Positions 1-8,778 of a stretch of 60,050 nt of DNA are shown piece by piece. The position numbers and the translations under genes are program-made. Source of the DNA: an uncultured Campylobacter sp. (lineage in GTDB: Bacteria; Campylobacterota; Campylobacteria; Campylobacterales; Campylobacteraceae); the NCBI RefSeq assembly GCF_938045625.1, contig NZ_CALIAV010000019.1, positions 1 through 60,050 on the forward strand, in the 5' to 3' direction. Under the pieces are notes generated by a model that saw nothing but the letters and a program-made list of their open reading frames with translations, did not search any database and had not been told where the DNA came from. Position 1 is the first letter of the stretch; each line of letters begins with the position of its first letter.

Positions 1-100
1 AACGCCTTGCTCCATCTCGAACCAAGAAGCTAAGCTCGTCCTGGCTGATGATACTCTCCCTTACTGGGATGTCGGGAAAGTAGGTCGTTGCGGGCTTTGT
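1..100 (+). rRNA. rrf: 5S ribosomal RNA, 3' part only
   Basis: The first 100 bases read as the 3' two thirds of a Campylobacter-type 5S rRNA. They carry the conserved run CCATCTCGAACCAAGAAGC, the GATGATACT loop-E region and the closing GGAAAGTAGGTCGTTGC stretch. The 5' end lies outside the window, so a 16S-23S-5S operon presumably sits to the left. The exact 3' end is uncertain by a few bases; a T-rich stretch follows and probably ends transcription. Confidence 0.9.
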
Positions 101-1125
101 TTTTATTCTTTTATTCCTTTATACTTTTTATCTCTTATTTTACATTCTTTATTCTTTGCTTTAGTTCTCTTGCGATATGTTATCTGTTTTTGTAAATTTG
201 TTTTTGGTTTTATAAGTTGTTCTGGAATGTTGGTTTTTGGCTTTGCTTGTTTATATTTTATGTTTGTGCCTTTGGCTGTGTCTTATTGGATGTTTGGTTT
301 TTTTGAATGTTTTATAGCACGTATCATATTAATCTATTTTTGTTTTTATGTCTTATGAAATATGTTTGGGTTTGGGTGGATTGCATTGTCTAGGATTTTA
401 TTAAGAAACTATAATTAATAGCTCAAACCGTTATCTTATTTTTGTTTAGCATTTTTGCCTTTATTCCATAGAGAGTTTTTAGTGTAGTTGGCTGAGTATC
501 CAACTTGGGTGTGTTAAGCTAGGTTTTATGCTTTTTAGACTCAAGATAAGTTAAAAACTTTTAAAGGAATTTTTCTCAAAGAGTGTGCAAACACAAGAAC
601 TATGATTTTGTAGATGAAAACAAGTATATCTACCGTTCGCGATTTTCTGAGAAGAAATTTAGATAAATTCTCAAGTATTTTGCCGAAGATATATAGAAGT
701 AAAAAATAAGTAAATCTTGCGGTGAGATTTCCAAGCCCGCCTAGAAGCTTTGCTTTGAGATTGGGAAAGCCGCTTTTCTACTTCGCTTCGCTCGTTACTC
801 CAATCGGAACGGTATGTTTAAAATGGACGGCAAAGTTTATACCAAATAGTCATGAGCTGCTCTGTTGGTGAACTAATACCGATACTGTAGAAGTTTCTCA
901 ATTTGCTTATTTTATTGACTGTTTTTCTGATACTTTGGAAAATTATGCTATTTTAGAGCTTCTATATCAGATAAAAATGCTATAAGATTTCTATAAATTT
1001 ATCTTAGAAATTCTTGAACGGATTATACACTTGGCTCTCATGTTTTTCATAGCAACTTAATACTTCTTATATTTAAATTAAGTTCCGTTAAGTCTAATTT
1101 AATATTGTATATGGGTGATTGAGAG
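101..1125. other. AT-rich gene-free region after the rRNA operon
   Basis: About 1 kb with no ORF that looks coding. The only ORF of any length, 170-358 on the plus strand, is a run of F, C, Y and L codons with no ribosome binding site and looks like chance translation of T-rich DNA. The region is more AT-rich than its surroundings and nearly lacks the AAATTTG word common in other gaps. Positions 721-800 are locally more GC-rich, with an imperfect hairpin (TAGAAGC near 743 against GCTTTTCTA near 772), and 780-798 repeats exactly, inverted, at 51646-51664. No tRNA was recognised. Confidence 0.6.
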
Positions 1126-2973
1126 TTAATTCTTTTTTTGCTTGCTTTTAGAATTTGAGTTTGTGGTTTTTTTCTCTGTATTTTCGGTTGGCGGCGCAGC
1201 TTGCTCCGATGCGGTCAAATTTTCATCGGGTTTTAAAAATCCCTCTTCGACCATCAGCTCTACGGCCGCTCTAAACGTCGGTAGCGCGCTCTGTGCGCCG
1301 AAATAATAATACGGTTTCTTTGGCTCTCTGGCTAAAACACCTATCGTATAGCTATTGCCCTGTGAGTCGTTGACGAATCCGAAAAACGAGCCGTTATAGG
1401 TATTTGCGTAGCCACCGGTCGTGGCGATGTGTGCGGTACCTGTTTTGCCGCCGATTTCTAGGCCTTCTACCTTCGCTCTTTTGCCGGTGCCGATCTCGAC
1501 GGTTTTTATCAGGATGCGCTTCATCCTTTCGGCCGCTTCTTGACTTATGGCTTCGACCGGTTTTGGGTCGTTTACGACGAAAAATTTGCCGTCTTTATAG
1601 AGCGAGTCCACGACCTTTGGCGTCACCATTACGCCTTTGTTATTAAATACGTTATACGCCTTTAAAAGCTGGATAAAAGTCGCTTGCAAACCGTATCCGT
1701 AGCTGATCGTAGCTTTGTAAATTTGCGAATTTAGCTTGGCTACCGGCGGCATGTTTCCGACCTGCTCGTATGGCATATCGATGCCAGTTTTTTGCGTGAA
1801 GCCGAAATTTAAAAGCCCTGAGTAAATTTGAGAACCGTCTAGGCGCTGGGCGATTTGTATCATGCCGATATTTGAGCTGTATACGATGATATCCTCAGCC
1901 GTGAGAAATGGCTCTGGGTGCGTGTCTTTTATCGTGCGTTTGCCTAGCTGGTAGACGCCGTTGTAGGTGTTTATCCGCTCGAGCGGATTGATTTTGTCGT
2001 TTGCTAAAAGAAGGGCGAAAATAAACGGTTTAAATACCGAACCGACCTCGTATGCATACTCGGTTGCTGAGGAGTTTAGTGACTTGTAGTCTTGTTTTCT
2101 GATGTTTGAGGGGCTATATCTAGAGGTGCTGGCAAGCGCTAGTAGGCCGCCTGTTTTTGAGTCCATTATGCCTACGATTATCTCTTTTGCGTTTAGAAAT
2201 TCTTTCTTTTCGTCGATGATCTGCTCTAGTCTGGTTTGCAGTTTAAGCGAGGCGTTTAAGATGATATCGTATCCGTCCACGCGGTTAGCCAAATTTGAAT
2301 CGCTCGTAAGAATGATGTTGTTTCCGATATCTTTTGGGCCTAGCAGTTTTGCGTCTTGGATCGAGGAGATGTAGTATTCGTAGGCTTTTTCTACGCCTTT
2401 TACGCCCTCGGTTTTAGTGATACCGTCTTTTTCGACCTTTTTTACGTAGCCTATCATCGGAGTGAGCGCGTCGGCGGCGACGTATTGCCTGCTTTCGCCG
2501 CTTTCTACTATGCTCATATTACGCAGTATTGCAGCACCGGTATTTGGGTCTTCGTAGGGGATAAAAATTTTTTTTCTATACAGCTTTTTTGATAGCTCCT
2601 GTAGATACGCCGCGCCCTTGGCGTCGATCTTATAGGATAGCGTAACGGCGCCTTTTTGGCTGTTGATGATTTTAGTTACGCGCTTGATATCGTCGCCGCT
2701 ATATATACAGTAAAGTTTGATAAATAGATCTTTTTTATCGGGGTCGATGTTTCTAGTATCTACCATCACTTTGTAGAGTTTTTGGCTACCGGTGATACTA
2801 AAGCCGTCTTTTGTTATTATGTTGCCACGCAGGGCCGTGTTTATGTCGCTAGTTTCTAGTTTTGGCAGTCGTCTTTCTATATTTGCTCGGTAAAAGATAA
2901 CTGCCAAAAATATGCAGATAAAAAACAGAATAAACGCAAATAAAGCGATTGTTTTTGATTTTCGCTGATTCAA
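1126..2973 (-). CDS. ftsI: Penicillin-binding protein, class B transpeptidase (FtsI/PBP2-like)
   Basis: A 615-aa peptidoglycan DD-transpeptidase acting on the periplasmic face of the inner membrane. A single membrane anchor (about residues 8-28) is followed by the class B dimerisation region. The transpeptidase domain has SVFK at 312-315 (catalytic Ser312), SSN at 366-368 and KTG at 510-512. The GVKGVEKAYE stretch near 190 is typical of class B enzymes. The C-terminal 30 residues are a charged, Asn/Lys-rich tail. In C. jejuni the equivalent gene (pbpB) also follows flgB-flgC-fliE, as here. Whether it serves division or elongation cannot be settled from sequence alone; the division role is the usual annotation. 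Confidence 0.9.
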   Translation of the reverse strand: MNQRKSKTIALFAFILFFICIFLAVIFYRANIERRLPKLETSDINTALRGNIITKDGFSITGSQKLYKVMVDTRNIDPDKKDLFIKLYCIYSGDDIKRVTKIINSQKGAVTLSYKIDAKGAAYLQELSKKLYRKKIFIPYEDPNTGAAILRNMSIVESGESRQYVAADALTPMIGYVKKVEKDGITKTEGVKGVEKAYEYYISSIQDAKLLGPKDIGNNIILTSDSNLANRVDGYDIILNASLKLQTRLEQIIDEKKEFLNAKEIIVGIMDSKTGGLLALASTSRYSPSNIRKQDYKSLNSSATEYAYEVGSVFKPFIFALLLANDKINPLERINTYNGVYQLGKRTIKDTHPEPFLTAEDIIVYSSNIGMIQIAQRLDGSQIYSGLLNFGFTQKTGIDMPYEQVGNMPPVAKLNSQIYKATISYGYGLQATFIQLLKAYNVFNNKGVMVTPKVVDSLYKDGKFFVVNDPKPVEAISQEAAERMKRILIKTVEIGTGKRAKVEGLEIGGKTGTAHIATTGGYANTYNGSFFGFVNDSQGNSYTIGVLAREPKKPYYYFGAQSALPTFRAAVELMVEEGFLKPDENLTASEQAAPPTENTEKKTTNSNSKSKQKKN

Positions 2974-2976
2974 GGC

Positions 2977-3279
2977 TTAAATTTGCGTTCTTGAGATTTC
3001 TTTGTATGCGCTTAGGGCCTTATTGCGGATCTCCAGCATGAGTTTCATCGACGTGTCGGCCTTGCCGATAGCGATAGCGGCCTGATGCAGGTCTTTTACT
3101 TCGCCCGTTGCTAGATCGGCGATGGCTTTGTCTGCGTTGATTTGTATCTCGTTTAGCTCTTTTAGCGAGCTATCTAGCATGTCGCCGAAATTTAACTCGC
3201 CTTTTTGATTTTGCAGAGTCTTTGCTTCTTTTTTTTCAAACGGTGAAGCGACCGAGCCGATTTTATCTATATTCGTCAT
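2977..3279 (-). CDS. fliE: Flagellar hook-basal body protein FliE
   Basis: A 100-aa protein of normal FliE length. FliE joins the MS ring to the proximal rod of the flagellar basal body and is exported by the flagellar type III system. The sequence has the FliE pattern: a central FGDMLDSSLKELNEIQ helix, then ATGEVKDLHQAAIAIGKADTS and a C-terminal hydrophobic helix KLMLEIRNKALSAYKEI. It lies 5 bp after flgC and 3 bp before the penicillin-binding protein, so the three rod genes and the PBP gene are probably cotranscribed. Confidence 0.95.
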   Translation of the reverse strand: MTNIDKIGSVASPFEKKEAKTLQNQKGELNFGDMLDSSLKELNEIQINADKAIADLATGEVKDLHQAAIAIGKADTSMKLMLEIRNKALSAYKEISRTQI

Positions 3280-3284
3280 AAAAT

Positions 3285-3782
3285 TTAACCTTGTAATAAT
3301 TCTAACGCGCTTTGAGCGATCGTTTTAGCCGACTGAAATGCCGAAACGTTTGCCTGATAGGCGCGCGTGGCTTCGATCAGATCCGCCATTTCGATGACTG
3401 GATTGATATTTGGGTACGCTACGTAGCCCCTCGCGTCGGCGTCAGGGTGAGACGGATCGTATTTTAGCTTAAAATCCTTATCGTCGCGCACTATCTTGTC
3501 AACTACGACGCTCATTATAGCAGGTTTTGCGTCTTTTGTATAGAATTTATCGTCTAGCGGATTTTCGTATTCGAGCAAGTTATGTTTTTTTGCTACTTCG
3601 TCGTTTAGTACGCTATCAAAATCAACCGCCTTAAATATCACCTCGCGGCGTCTATACGGGCCGCCTTCCGCCGTTCGCACGGTGTTTGCGTTGGCGATAT
3701 TGGAGCTAATGACGTTCATTCTAAAGCGCTGGGCGCTTAGTCCGTATCCGCTGATATCAAAGTCGCTTAAATAATTGCTCAT
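3285..3782 (-). CDS. flgC: Flagellar proximal rod protein FlgC
   Basis: A 165-aa rod protein. The N-terminal flagellar rod signature is clear (about residues 10-40: SAQRFRMNVISSNIANANT), followed by EGGPYRRREVIFKA. The C-terminal rod/hook motif is also present, ending in ATRAYQANVSAFQSAK and a final leucine-rich helix. The central part has VAYPNINPVIEMADLI, typical of FlgC. It sits 9 bp after flgB and 5 bp before fliE, consistent with a flgB-flgC-fliE transcription unit. Confidence 0.97.
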   Translation of the reverse strand: MSNYLSDFDISGYGLSAQRFRMNVISSNIANANTVRTAEGGPYRRREVIFKAVDFDSVLNDEVAKKHNLLEYENPLDDKFYTKDAKPAIMSVVVDKIVRDDKDFKLKYDPSHPDADARGYVAYPNINPVIEMADLIEATRAYQANVSAFQSAKTIAQSALELLQG

Positions 3783-3791
3783 AATCTATCC

Positions 3792-4229
3792 TTAAATTTT
3801 GCTGCTAGCGTCGATCACGTTTTTAAATATCTGGCCACTTTGTCTCATGGCTCTATCAAGCGCAGTTACCATTATCGCGTTTTTGCTAAGCTCGGTCGTT
3901 TCCACGTCTAGATCAACGGTGTTTGCGTCGTTTCGCGCCATGTGTCCGTCGCGTAAAAATATCGTCGCACCGTTTGACGCCGGAAAATCCACGCGAGGAA
4001 AGTGCGCACCGTCTGTTTGCGCGAGTTTTAAAATTTTATTTTCGTCTTTGCCGTAAATCTCTTGCGCTGTTTGCGACAAGGCCGCTTCAAACGCGATGTC
4101 GCGGGCTTTGTAAAAAGGCGTATCGATGTTTGCTATGTTGCTAGAAATCATCTGCTGGCGTAAATTTCTGCTTGCCAGCGCGCTTTCTACGAGCGGTTTT
4201 GATTTTGAGGTTTGGATACCTGCGAACAT
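3792..4229 (-). CDS. flgB: Flagellar proximal rod protein FlgB
   Basis: A 145-aa rod protein with the conserved N-terminal rod motif (RQQMISSNIANIDTPFYKARD, residues about 24-44) and the C-terminal MVTALDRAMRQSGQIFKNVI helix. It is the first gene of the flagellar block. Its upstream gap to aat contains a GG-N10-GC element placed as a sigma-54 promoter should be, about 27 bases of leader before the start codon. An AAGGCAAG stretch precedes ATG as ribosome binding site. Confidence 0.96.
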   Translation of the reverse strand: MFAGIQTSKSKPLVESALASRNLRQQMISSNIANIDTPFYKARDIAFEAALSQTAQEIYGKDENKILKLAQTDGAHFPRVDFPASNGATIFLRDGHMARNDANTVDLDVETTELSKNAIMVTALDRAMRQSGQIFKNVIDASSKI

Positions 4230-4265
4230 TTTCTTGCCTTTTTTATCTAAATTTTACGAGATAAT

Positions 4266-4284
4266 AAGCAAAAGACGTTCCAAA
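4266..4284 (-). promoter_or_regulatory. Candidate sigma-54 (RpoN) promoter of flgB
   Basis: On the minus strand the core reads TTGGAACGTCTTTTGCTT. The invariant -24 GG (4281-4280) and -12 GC (4269-4268) are separated by exactly ten bases, as RpoN requires, and the match to TGGCAC-N5-TTGCT is good apart from one base in the -24 box. Transcription would start near 4256, leaving about 27 bases before flgB. In C. jejuni the middle flagellar genes including flgB are RpoN-dependent, which agrees. Confidence 0.7.
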
Positions 4285-4285
4285 T

Positions 4286-4945
4286 TTAGAGTAAATTTTT
4301 AAATTCGCCAAAGCCGCTAGGCTGATTTTTTAGTTCGTTAAATTTGGCTAAAAACTCGCTTCGTCTCATCGCTTTTGCGCCCATAAATTTTAAATGTTCG
4401 TTCATAACCTGGCAGTCGATGAGAAAATCAAACGGCCCTAAAGCGCGGCAAAGCGCGATGAGAGCAACCTTTGACGCGCCTGTTTTTAGGCTGATCATAC
4501 TTTCGCCGCAAAAGACTTTACCGAAAATTTGCCCGTAAAGTCCGCCTGCTAGTTCTCCGTCATCATACACCTCTACGCTATGCGAGATACCTAGACGGTG
4601 CAAATTTACGTATGCGCTCGCGATATCTTCGCTTAGCCACGTGGGGCCCTTTTTTTCGCGCTCGCTTTTGCAGACTTTTAGAAAATTTTCAAAGTCGTAG
4701 TCAAACCGTACTTCAAATTTTTTAAGCGCCGATTTTATGCTTTGTTGCACGCGCACCTCGCTTGGAACTAGCACCGCGCGGGGATCTGGCGACCACCAGT
4801 ATATGGGCTCGCCGGGCAAAAACCACGGGAAAATGCCTTTGTCGTAAGCTTGCAAAAGAGCCTGCGCGCTTAGGTCGCCGCCGACGGCTAGAGGGGAGTT
4901 TGCGGGAGCGTTTGCAGGGTCGGGAAAGTTATAGATCTTTTCCAA
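4286..4945 (-). CDS. aat: Leucyl/phenylalanyl-tRNA-protein transferase
   Basis: A 219-aa enzyme that adds Leu or Phe from aminoacyl-tRNA to the N terminus of proteins starting with Arg or Lys, creating a primary N-degron for ClpS/ClpAP. The N-terminal half has the family pattern NSPLAVGGDLSAQALLQAYDKGIFPWF followed by YWWSPDPRAVL; the FCGESMISL stretch near 145 is also diagnostic. It follows clpA (gap 18 bp) and clpS on the same strand, so the N-degron tagging and degrading steps are in one gene cluster, the same arrangement as in C. jejuni. Confidence 0.96.
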   Translation of the reverse strand: MEKIYNFPDPANAPANSPLAVGGDLSAQALLQAYDKGIFPWFLPGEPIYWWSPDPRAVLVPSEVRVQQSIKSALKKFEVRFDYDFENFLKVCKSEREKKGPTWLSEDIASAYVNLHRLGISHSVEVYDDGELAGGLYGQIFGKVFCGESMISLKTGASKVALIALCRALGPFDFLIDCQVMNEHLKFMGAKAMRRSEFLAKFNELKNQPSGFGEFKNLL

Positions 4946-4963
4946 ATTTGACCCCGCAACCGC

Positions 4964-7132
4964 TTATTTTATGGCTTCAAATTTAAACGCCAGCTCGCCG
5001 TTTTTTAGCGCGATATTTGCGACGCCACCGTTTTTTAGCGCGCCGAAAAGTATCTCGTCGCTAAGCTTGGTCGAGATCTCGTCTTGGACTAGGCGTTTTA
5101 GATTTCTGGCGCCAAATTCCTTGCTATAGCCCTTTTGCCAGAGGTATTTTTTTGCTTCGGCGGAGGCTTTTATGACGACTTTTTTCTCGGCGAGGCTTGA
5201 GTTTATCTCGTTGATGATCTTTTGCGCAATGAGGCTCAGCGCGTCCTCGCCAAGATCGTTAAAATGCACGATTTTATCAATACGGTTGCGAAACTCGGGG
5301 CTGAAAAATCCCTTTACCGCGGAGTCCGCTTTACCGCTTTCGTCTTTGCTAAAGCCAAGCGTCGGAGCCTCTTTTGAGCCCAAATTTGAGCTCATTATGA
5401 TGACGGCGTTGCGAAAATCGCTCTTTGCGCCCGTGTTATCCGTGAGGCTCGCGCCATCGAAAATTTGCAAAAAGACGTTTATCATCTCGTCGCTGGCTTT
5501 TTCGATCTCGTCAAACAAAATCACGCTATAAGGGTGCTTTTTAACGGCATTTGTGAGTATGCCGCCCTCTTCAAACCCGACATATCCAGGAGGCGCGCCG
5601 ATTAGACGCGAGACGCTGTGTTTTTCCATGTATTCGCTCATATCAAATCGCTCGAAGTGCACGCCCAAATTTCGCGCTAGAGCCGCGCTTAGCTCGCTTT
5701 TACCCACACCGCTAGATCCCGTAAATAAAAATACGCCTACGGGCGCGTTTGGCTGTTTTAGCCCCGCATACGAGCGCTTGATCGCTGCTACTAGCGTATC
5801 TATGGCTTCGTCTTGACCGAAGATTTCAGACTTTAGCCTTTGTGCTAGATTTTTCAAATTTGCCGCGGCATCTGATTTTAGATTTGTATCGGGGATATTT
5901 GCCATCTTGCTTAAAACCGCGCTTAGATCGGACATTTTCACGGTTTTGTTTTTGCTTTGCAGGGCTAGAGCCGCGCCTGCCTCGTCGATTAGATCGATGG
6001 CGCTATCTGGCAAAAATCTATCGTTTAGGTATTTTTTGGCTAGCTCCACGCTTTTAGCTAAAATTTCGTCGCTAAATTTGACGCCGTGAAAGCTCTCGTA
6101 TTTGGCGCGAAGTCCTTTTAGGATCTCGATGCTCTCGTCCGCGCTTGGTTCTACGACGTCGATTTTAGCAAATCGGCGCGAGAGGGCTTTTTCTTTTTCA
6201 AAAAAGCTGCGATACTCCGCGTACGTCGTCGCTCCGATGCAGCGAAGCGAGCCGTTTGCGAGAGCCGGTTTTAGTAAATTTGACATATCAAGCCCGCCGC
6301 CGTTTGTAGCTCCCGCGCCCACGATCGTGTGTATCTCATCGATAAAAACTATCGCGTCCTCCTGCTCGGACACCTCGTCCATTACGTCTTTTAGGCGCTT
6401 TTCAAAGTCGCCGCGGTATTTCGTGCCAGCTATCATCGCGCCTATATCTAGAGCGAAAATTTGCGCCTGTTTTAGTCGCTGCGGCACTTCGCCGCTTGCG
6501 ATTTTTAGCGCGAGCCCTTCGACTACGGCTGTTTTGCCAACGCCCGCTTCGCCTACTAGGATTGGATTATTTTTCTTGCGGCGGCTTAGCGTTTGCATTA
6601 GCCTTGCTAGCTCGTTTTCTCGCCCGATGATCGGATCTATCTTGCCTTCGGCGGCTAGTTTGGTTAAATTTGACGAGTATTTGGCGAGGTTTTGGAAGTT
6701 TTTTGCGCGAGTCTGCTTGTCGTCTTTTGTTGCTTGCTTGATCTTTTGCGGATCGACGTCGTAAAATTCTAAAATTTTAGCCCCGTACGTGTCGCCTCTG
6801 GCAGCGATTTTAAATAGCAAGTCCCTGATGCCGACGTTTTTATCTTTTAGTTCAGCGTTTAGCTCTTTAAAAATTTGCTCCAAAAGCACCGTCATACGCG
6901 GCTGTTTGTGGTGCGGGACTTGCTCGTTGGTTTGCAGTAGATAGTTTTTTAGGTCGCTTTTTAGTCCCTCGACGTCGGTTAGACCCGCGTCAGCCAGGAT
7001 ATCTCTAGTCTCTTCGTTTAAATTTACTAGCACGAAAAGCACGTGCTCGCTGGTTAGATACTCGTGAAAATTCGAGTAGGCAAACTGCCCGGCCTTTTCC
7101 AAAAGATAGCTTAAATCCGAGTCAAACATCAT
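4964..7132 (-). CDS. clpA: ATP-dependent Clp protease ATP-binding subunit ClpA
   Basis: A 722-aa AAA+ unfoldase that feeds substrates to ClpP. The N domain (1-140) precedes two ATPase modules: Walker A GEAGVGKT at 194-201 with Walker B VFIDEIH at 262-268, and Walker A GSSGVGKS at 472-479 with ILFDEIE at 538-544. A TLGF loop at 591-594, just before FFSPEFRNRID, is at the place of the IGL/IGF loop that docks on ClpP. There is no long coiled-coil middle domain, so it is ClpA and not ClpB. It lies 40 bp after its adaptor gene clpS. Confidence 0.97.
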   Translation of the reverse strand: MMFDSDLSYLLEKAGQFAYSNFHEYLTSEHVLFVLVNLNEETRDILADAGLTDVEGLKSDLKNYLLQTNEQVPHHKQPRMTVLLEQIFKELNAELKDKNVGIRDLLFKIAARGDTYGAKILEFYDVDPQKIKQATKDDKQTRAKNFQNLAKYSSNLTKLAAEGKIDPIIGRENELARLMQTLSRRKKNNPILVGEAGVGKTAVVEGLALKIASGEVPQRLKQAQIFALDIGAMIAGTKYRGDFEKRLKDVMDEVSEQEDAIVFIDEIHTIVGAGATNGGGLDMSNLLKPALANGSLRCIGATTYAEYRSFFEKEKALSRRFAKIDVVEPSADESIEILKGLRAKYESFHGVKFSDEILAKSVELAKKYLNDRFLPDSAIDLIDEAGAALALQSKNKTVKMSDLSAVLSKMANIPDTNLKSDAAANLKNLAQRLKSEIFGQDEAIDTLVAAIKRSYAGLKQPNAPVGVFLFTGSSGVGKSELSAALARNLGVHFERFDMSEYMEKHSVSRLIGAPPGYVGFEEGGILTNAVKKHPYSVILFDEIEKASDEMINVFLQIFDGASLTDNTGAKSDFRNAVIIMSSNLGSKEAPTLGFSKDESGKADSAVKGFFSPEFRNRIDKIVHFNDLGEDALSLIAQKIINEINSSLAEKKVVIKASAEAKKYLWQKGYSKEFGARNLKRLVQDEISTKLSDEILFGALKNGGVANIALKNGELAFKFEAIK

Positions 7133-7172
7133 TTCCTCCTCTTTGCGCCTTTTGCGCGCCCGTTTTTGCGGG

Positions 7173-7484
7173 CTATTCTTCCTCGACGACAGCCTTTAGC
7201 GGGTAGCCCGCCGCGGCTGCGGCTTTTAGCGTTTGGTTTTGTTTGGTTTGGGCAATCTCTTTGTTGTAGATGCCCGCCACTCCGCTGCCTTCGTTATGGA
7301 TTTTTAGCATCACGGCTACCGCGCTTTGCATATCGCGATTAAAAATCTCTACTAGCACGCTCACGACAAAATCCATACTCGTAACGTCGTCGTTTAACAA
7401 AATAACCTTAAATTTGCGCGGAAATTCAGGTTTTTCCTTTACGTCTATGCCGTGCTCCCGCTCGGTGGCGGTTTTAGCGGGCAT
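7173..7484 (-). CDS. clpS: ClpA adaptor ClpS
   Basis: A 103-aa N-recognin that binds proteins with N-terminal Leu, Phe, Tyr or Trp and hands them to ClpA. Key family features are visible: LLNDDVTSMDFVVSVL (residues about 29-44), an MLKIHNEGSGVAGIY segment with the conserved His, and a charged, flexible N-terminal extension of about 24 residues that ClpA engages. The start overlaps the end of the thioredoxin-like gene by 11 bp, suggesting translational coupling. Confidence 0.97.
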   Translation of the reverse strand: MPAKTATEREHGIDVKEKPEFPRKFKVILLNDDVTSMDFVVSVLVEIFNRDMQSAVAVMLKIHNEGSGVAGIYNKEIAQTKQNQTLKAAAAAGYPLKAVVEEE

Positions 7485-8088
7485 TTTTTATTCTTTCAAA
7501 ATCCTTCGTCATCGCGTCTAGATGGATGCCGCCTAGATAGTATTTCACGCCGAATTTTCCGCTATCTACGTCGGTTAACTCCTGATATACGCCGCCTTTT
7601 AGCACCATTTTTATCGGTACGCTCTCAAGCCGCTCGTATTTTATATCCTCTAAAATTTGCGCCGAAAGCTTGTCGTTTGTCTTTATATCGTTTGAGATAA
7701 AGTAAAAGGCGTTGTATTTTTGCGCGAAGTTTTCCACTACGTACTCGTTCGTGACGTTTTCAAAGTGTGTGAGTCCCACGATCGTAAAGTCGTTTAGATT
7801 GTCGATTTGAAATTTGGTGAGATCGGGAGCTTCTTTTTGACACGGCGGACAAAACGTGCCGAATATATCAAACATCAAAATTTTATCCTCGTCGCCCTTG
7901 ATAACAAAGCCGCCCTCGACGCGCTTTAGCGTGAGGTCTTTGCCAAACACGCTCTTTAGCGCGATCTCCTCGCCCGTTTTATAGCCCTCTATCTTTACGG
8001 GAGCCTTCGCCGTCTCGTCCTCGCCGCAGCCTGCTAGAAATATCGCGCAGGCCAAAGCCGCCAAAATCGCCTTGATGGTTTTTTTCAT
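7474..8088 (-). CDS. Thioredoxin-like lipoprotein (TlpA/ResA type)
   Basis: A 204-aa exported protein with a lipoprotein signal (LAGC, lipid-modified Cys21) and a thioredoxin-like domain with the CPPC motif at 80-83 in FGTFCPPCQKEAPDL. It is probably tethered to the inner or outer membrane facing the periplasm and reduces or oxidises disulfides, for instance in cytochrome maturation. C. jejuni has a periplasmic thioredoxin gene at the same position (between smpB and clpS). The exact redox partner cannot be told from the sequence. Confidence 0.85.
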   Translation of the reverse strand: MKKTIKAILAALACAIFLAGCGEDETAKAPVKIEGYKTGEEIALKSVFGKDLTLKRVEGGFVIKGDEDKILMFDIFGTFCPPCQKEAPDLTKFQIDNLNDFTIVGLTHFENVTNEYVVENFAQKYNAFYFISNDIKTNDKLSAQILEDIKYERLESVPIKMVLKGGVYQELTDVDSGKFGVKYYLGGIHLDAMTKDFERIKNAR

Positions 8089-8089
8089 A

Positions 8090-8302
8090 TTATTTTCCTT
8101 GTTTTGATCTTAGTTCAGTTATGCTTTCGCCGCCAAATCCGTAGTCGTCGGTGCTAACTTCCTCTATCACGATGACGGTTCTGCTCACGTCGCGCTTTAG
8201 CGTATCGCCTAGCAGCTTCGTCACGCCTGCTATGAGTGCGCGCTTTTGCTCGGCGCTTACGGCCTCTTTTTCTTTTGTGATTTTTATATTTACGTATGGC
8301 AC
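8090..8302 (-). CDS. 4-oxalocrotonate tautomerase family protein
   Basis: A 70-aa protein of normal size for the small tautomerases. After removal of Met1 it begins with Pro, the catalytic base of the family (PYVNIKITKE). The central VTKLLGDTLKRD helix and the VIVIEEVSTDDYGFGGES segment match the DmpI/YwhB-type subgroup found throughout Campylobacterota. The natural substrate is unknown in these bacteria. It lies 1 bp upstream of the thioredoxin-like gene on the same strand. Confidence 0.88.
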   Translation of the reverse strand: MPYVNIKITKEKEAVSAEQKRALIAGVTKLLGDTLKRDVSRTVIVIEEVSTDDYGFGGESITELRSKQGK

Positions 8303-8311
8303 GTTGTTTCC

Positions 8312-8767
8312 TTAGGCGTATTTTTTCATCGCCGCACGCGCTTCTTTGTCGGCTTCTTTGCGTTTTATCGTCTCGCGTTTATCGTGCAAATTTTTACCTT
8401 TTGCCAGCGCGACCCGCGCCTTTACGATGTTTTTGTCGTTTAGATAGAGCGCTAGAACGACTAGCGTGAGGCCATCTTGCGTGACTTGACCGAAAATTTT
8501 ATCTATCTGCTTGCGGTGCATCAGTAGCTTTCTCGGAGCCCGCTCGTCCGGGCGAAACGCCGAGTGCGTCGTATTTAGATGGCTGATGTGCGCGTTTAGT
8601 AAAAACAGCTCGCCCTTTATCACGCGCGCGAAGCTGTCTTTTAGATTTGCTCGGCCTGCCCGTAGAGCCTTTACTTCGCTACCCTTTAGCACGATACCGG
8701 CCTCGAAGGTCTCGATGATACTAAAGTCAAACAGCGCCTTTTTATTTTTGGCTAAATCCTTACCCAT
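8312..8767 (-). CDS. smpB: SsrA-binding protein SmpB
   Basis: A 151-aa tmRNA partner required for trans-translation, which rescues stalled ribosomes and tags nascent peptides for ClpXP/ClpAP. The fold-defining stretches are present: FSIIETFEAGIVLKGSEVKALR (residues 14-35), NLKDSFARV, and RPDERAPRKLLMHRKQID. The basic C-terminal tail (KGKNLHDKRETIKRKEADKE) that enters the empty mRNA channel is intact. It lies 11 bp from ispE and 9 bp before the tautomerase gene. Confidence 0.97.
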   Translation of the reverse strand: MGKDLAKNKKALFDFSIIETFEAGIVLKGSEVKALRAGRANLKDSFARVIKGELFLLNAHISHLNTTHSAFRPDERAPRKLLMHRKQIDKIFGQVTQDGLTLVVLALYLNDKNIVKARVALAKGKNLHDKRETIKRKEADKEARAAMKKYA

Positions 8768-8778
8768 TTTTTACCTTT

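Noticed and set aside
170..358. 62-codon plus-strand ORF with hydrophobic F/C/Y-rich product
   Set aside because: No ribosome binding site, single-base composition bias (T-rich) explains the residues, and it lies in the tail after the rRNA operon.
6102..6764. 220-codon plus-strand ORF opposite clpA
   Set aside because: Antisense shadow of a clear clpA reading frame; the product is Ser/Ala-rich without any domain.
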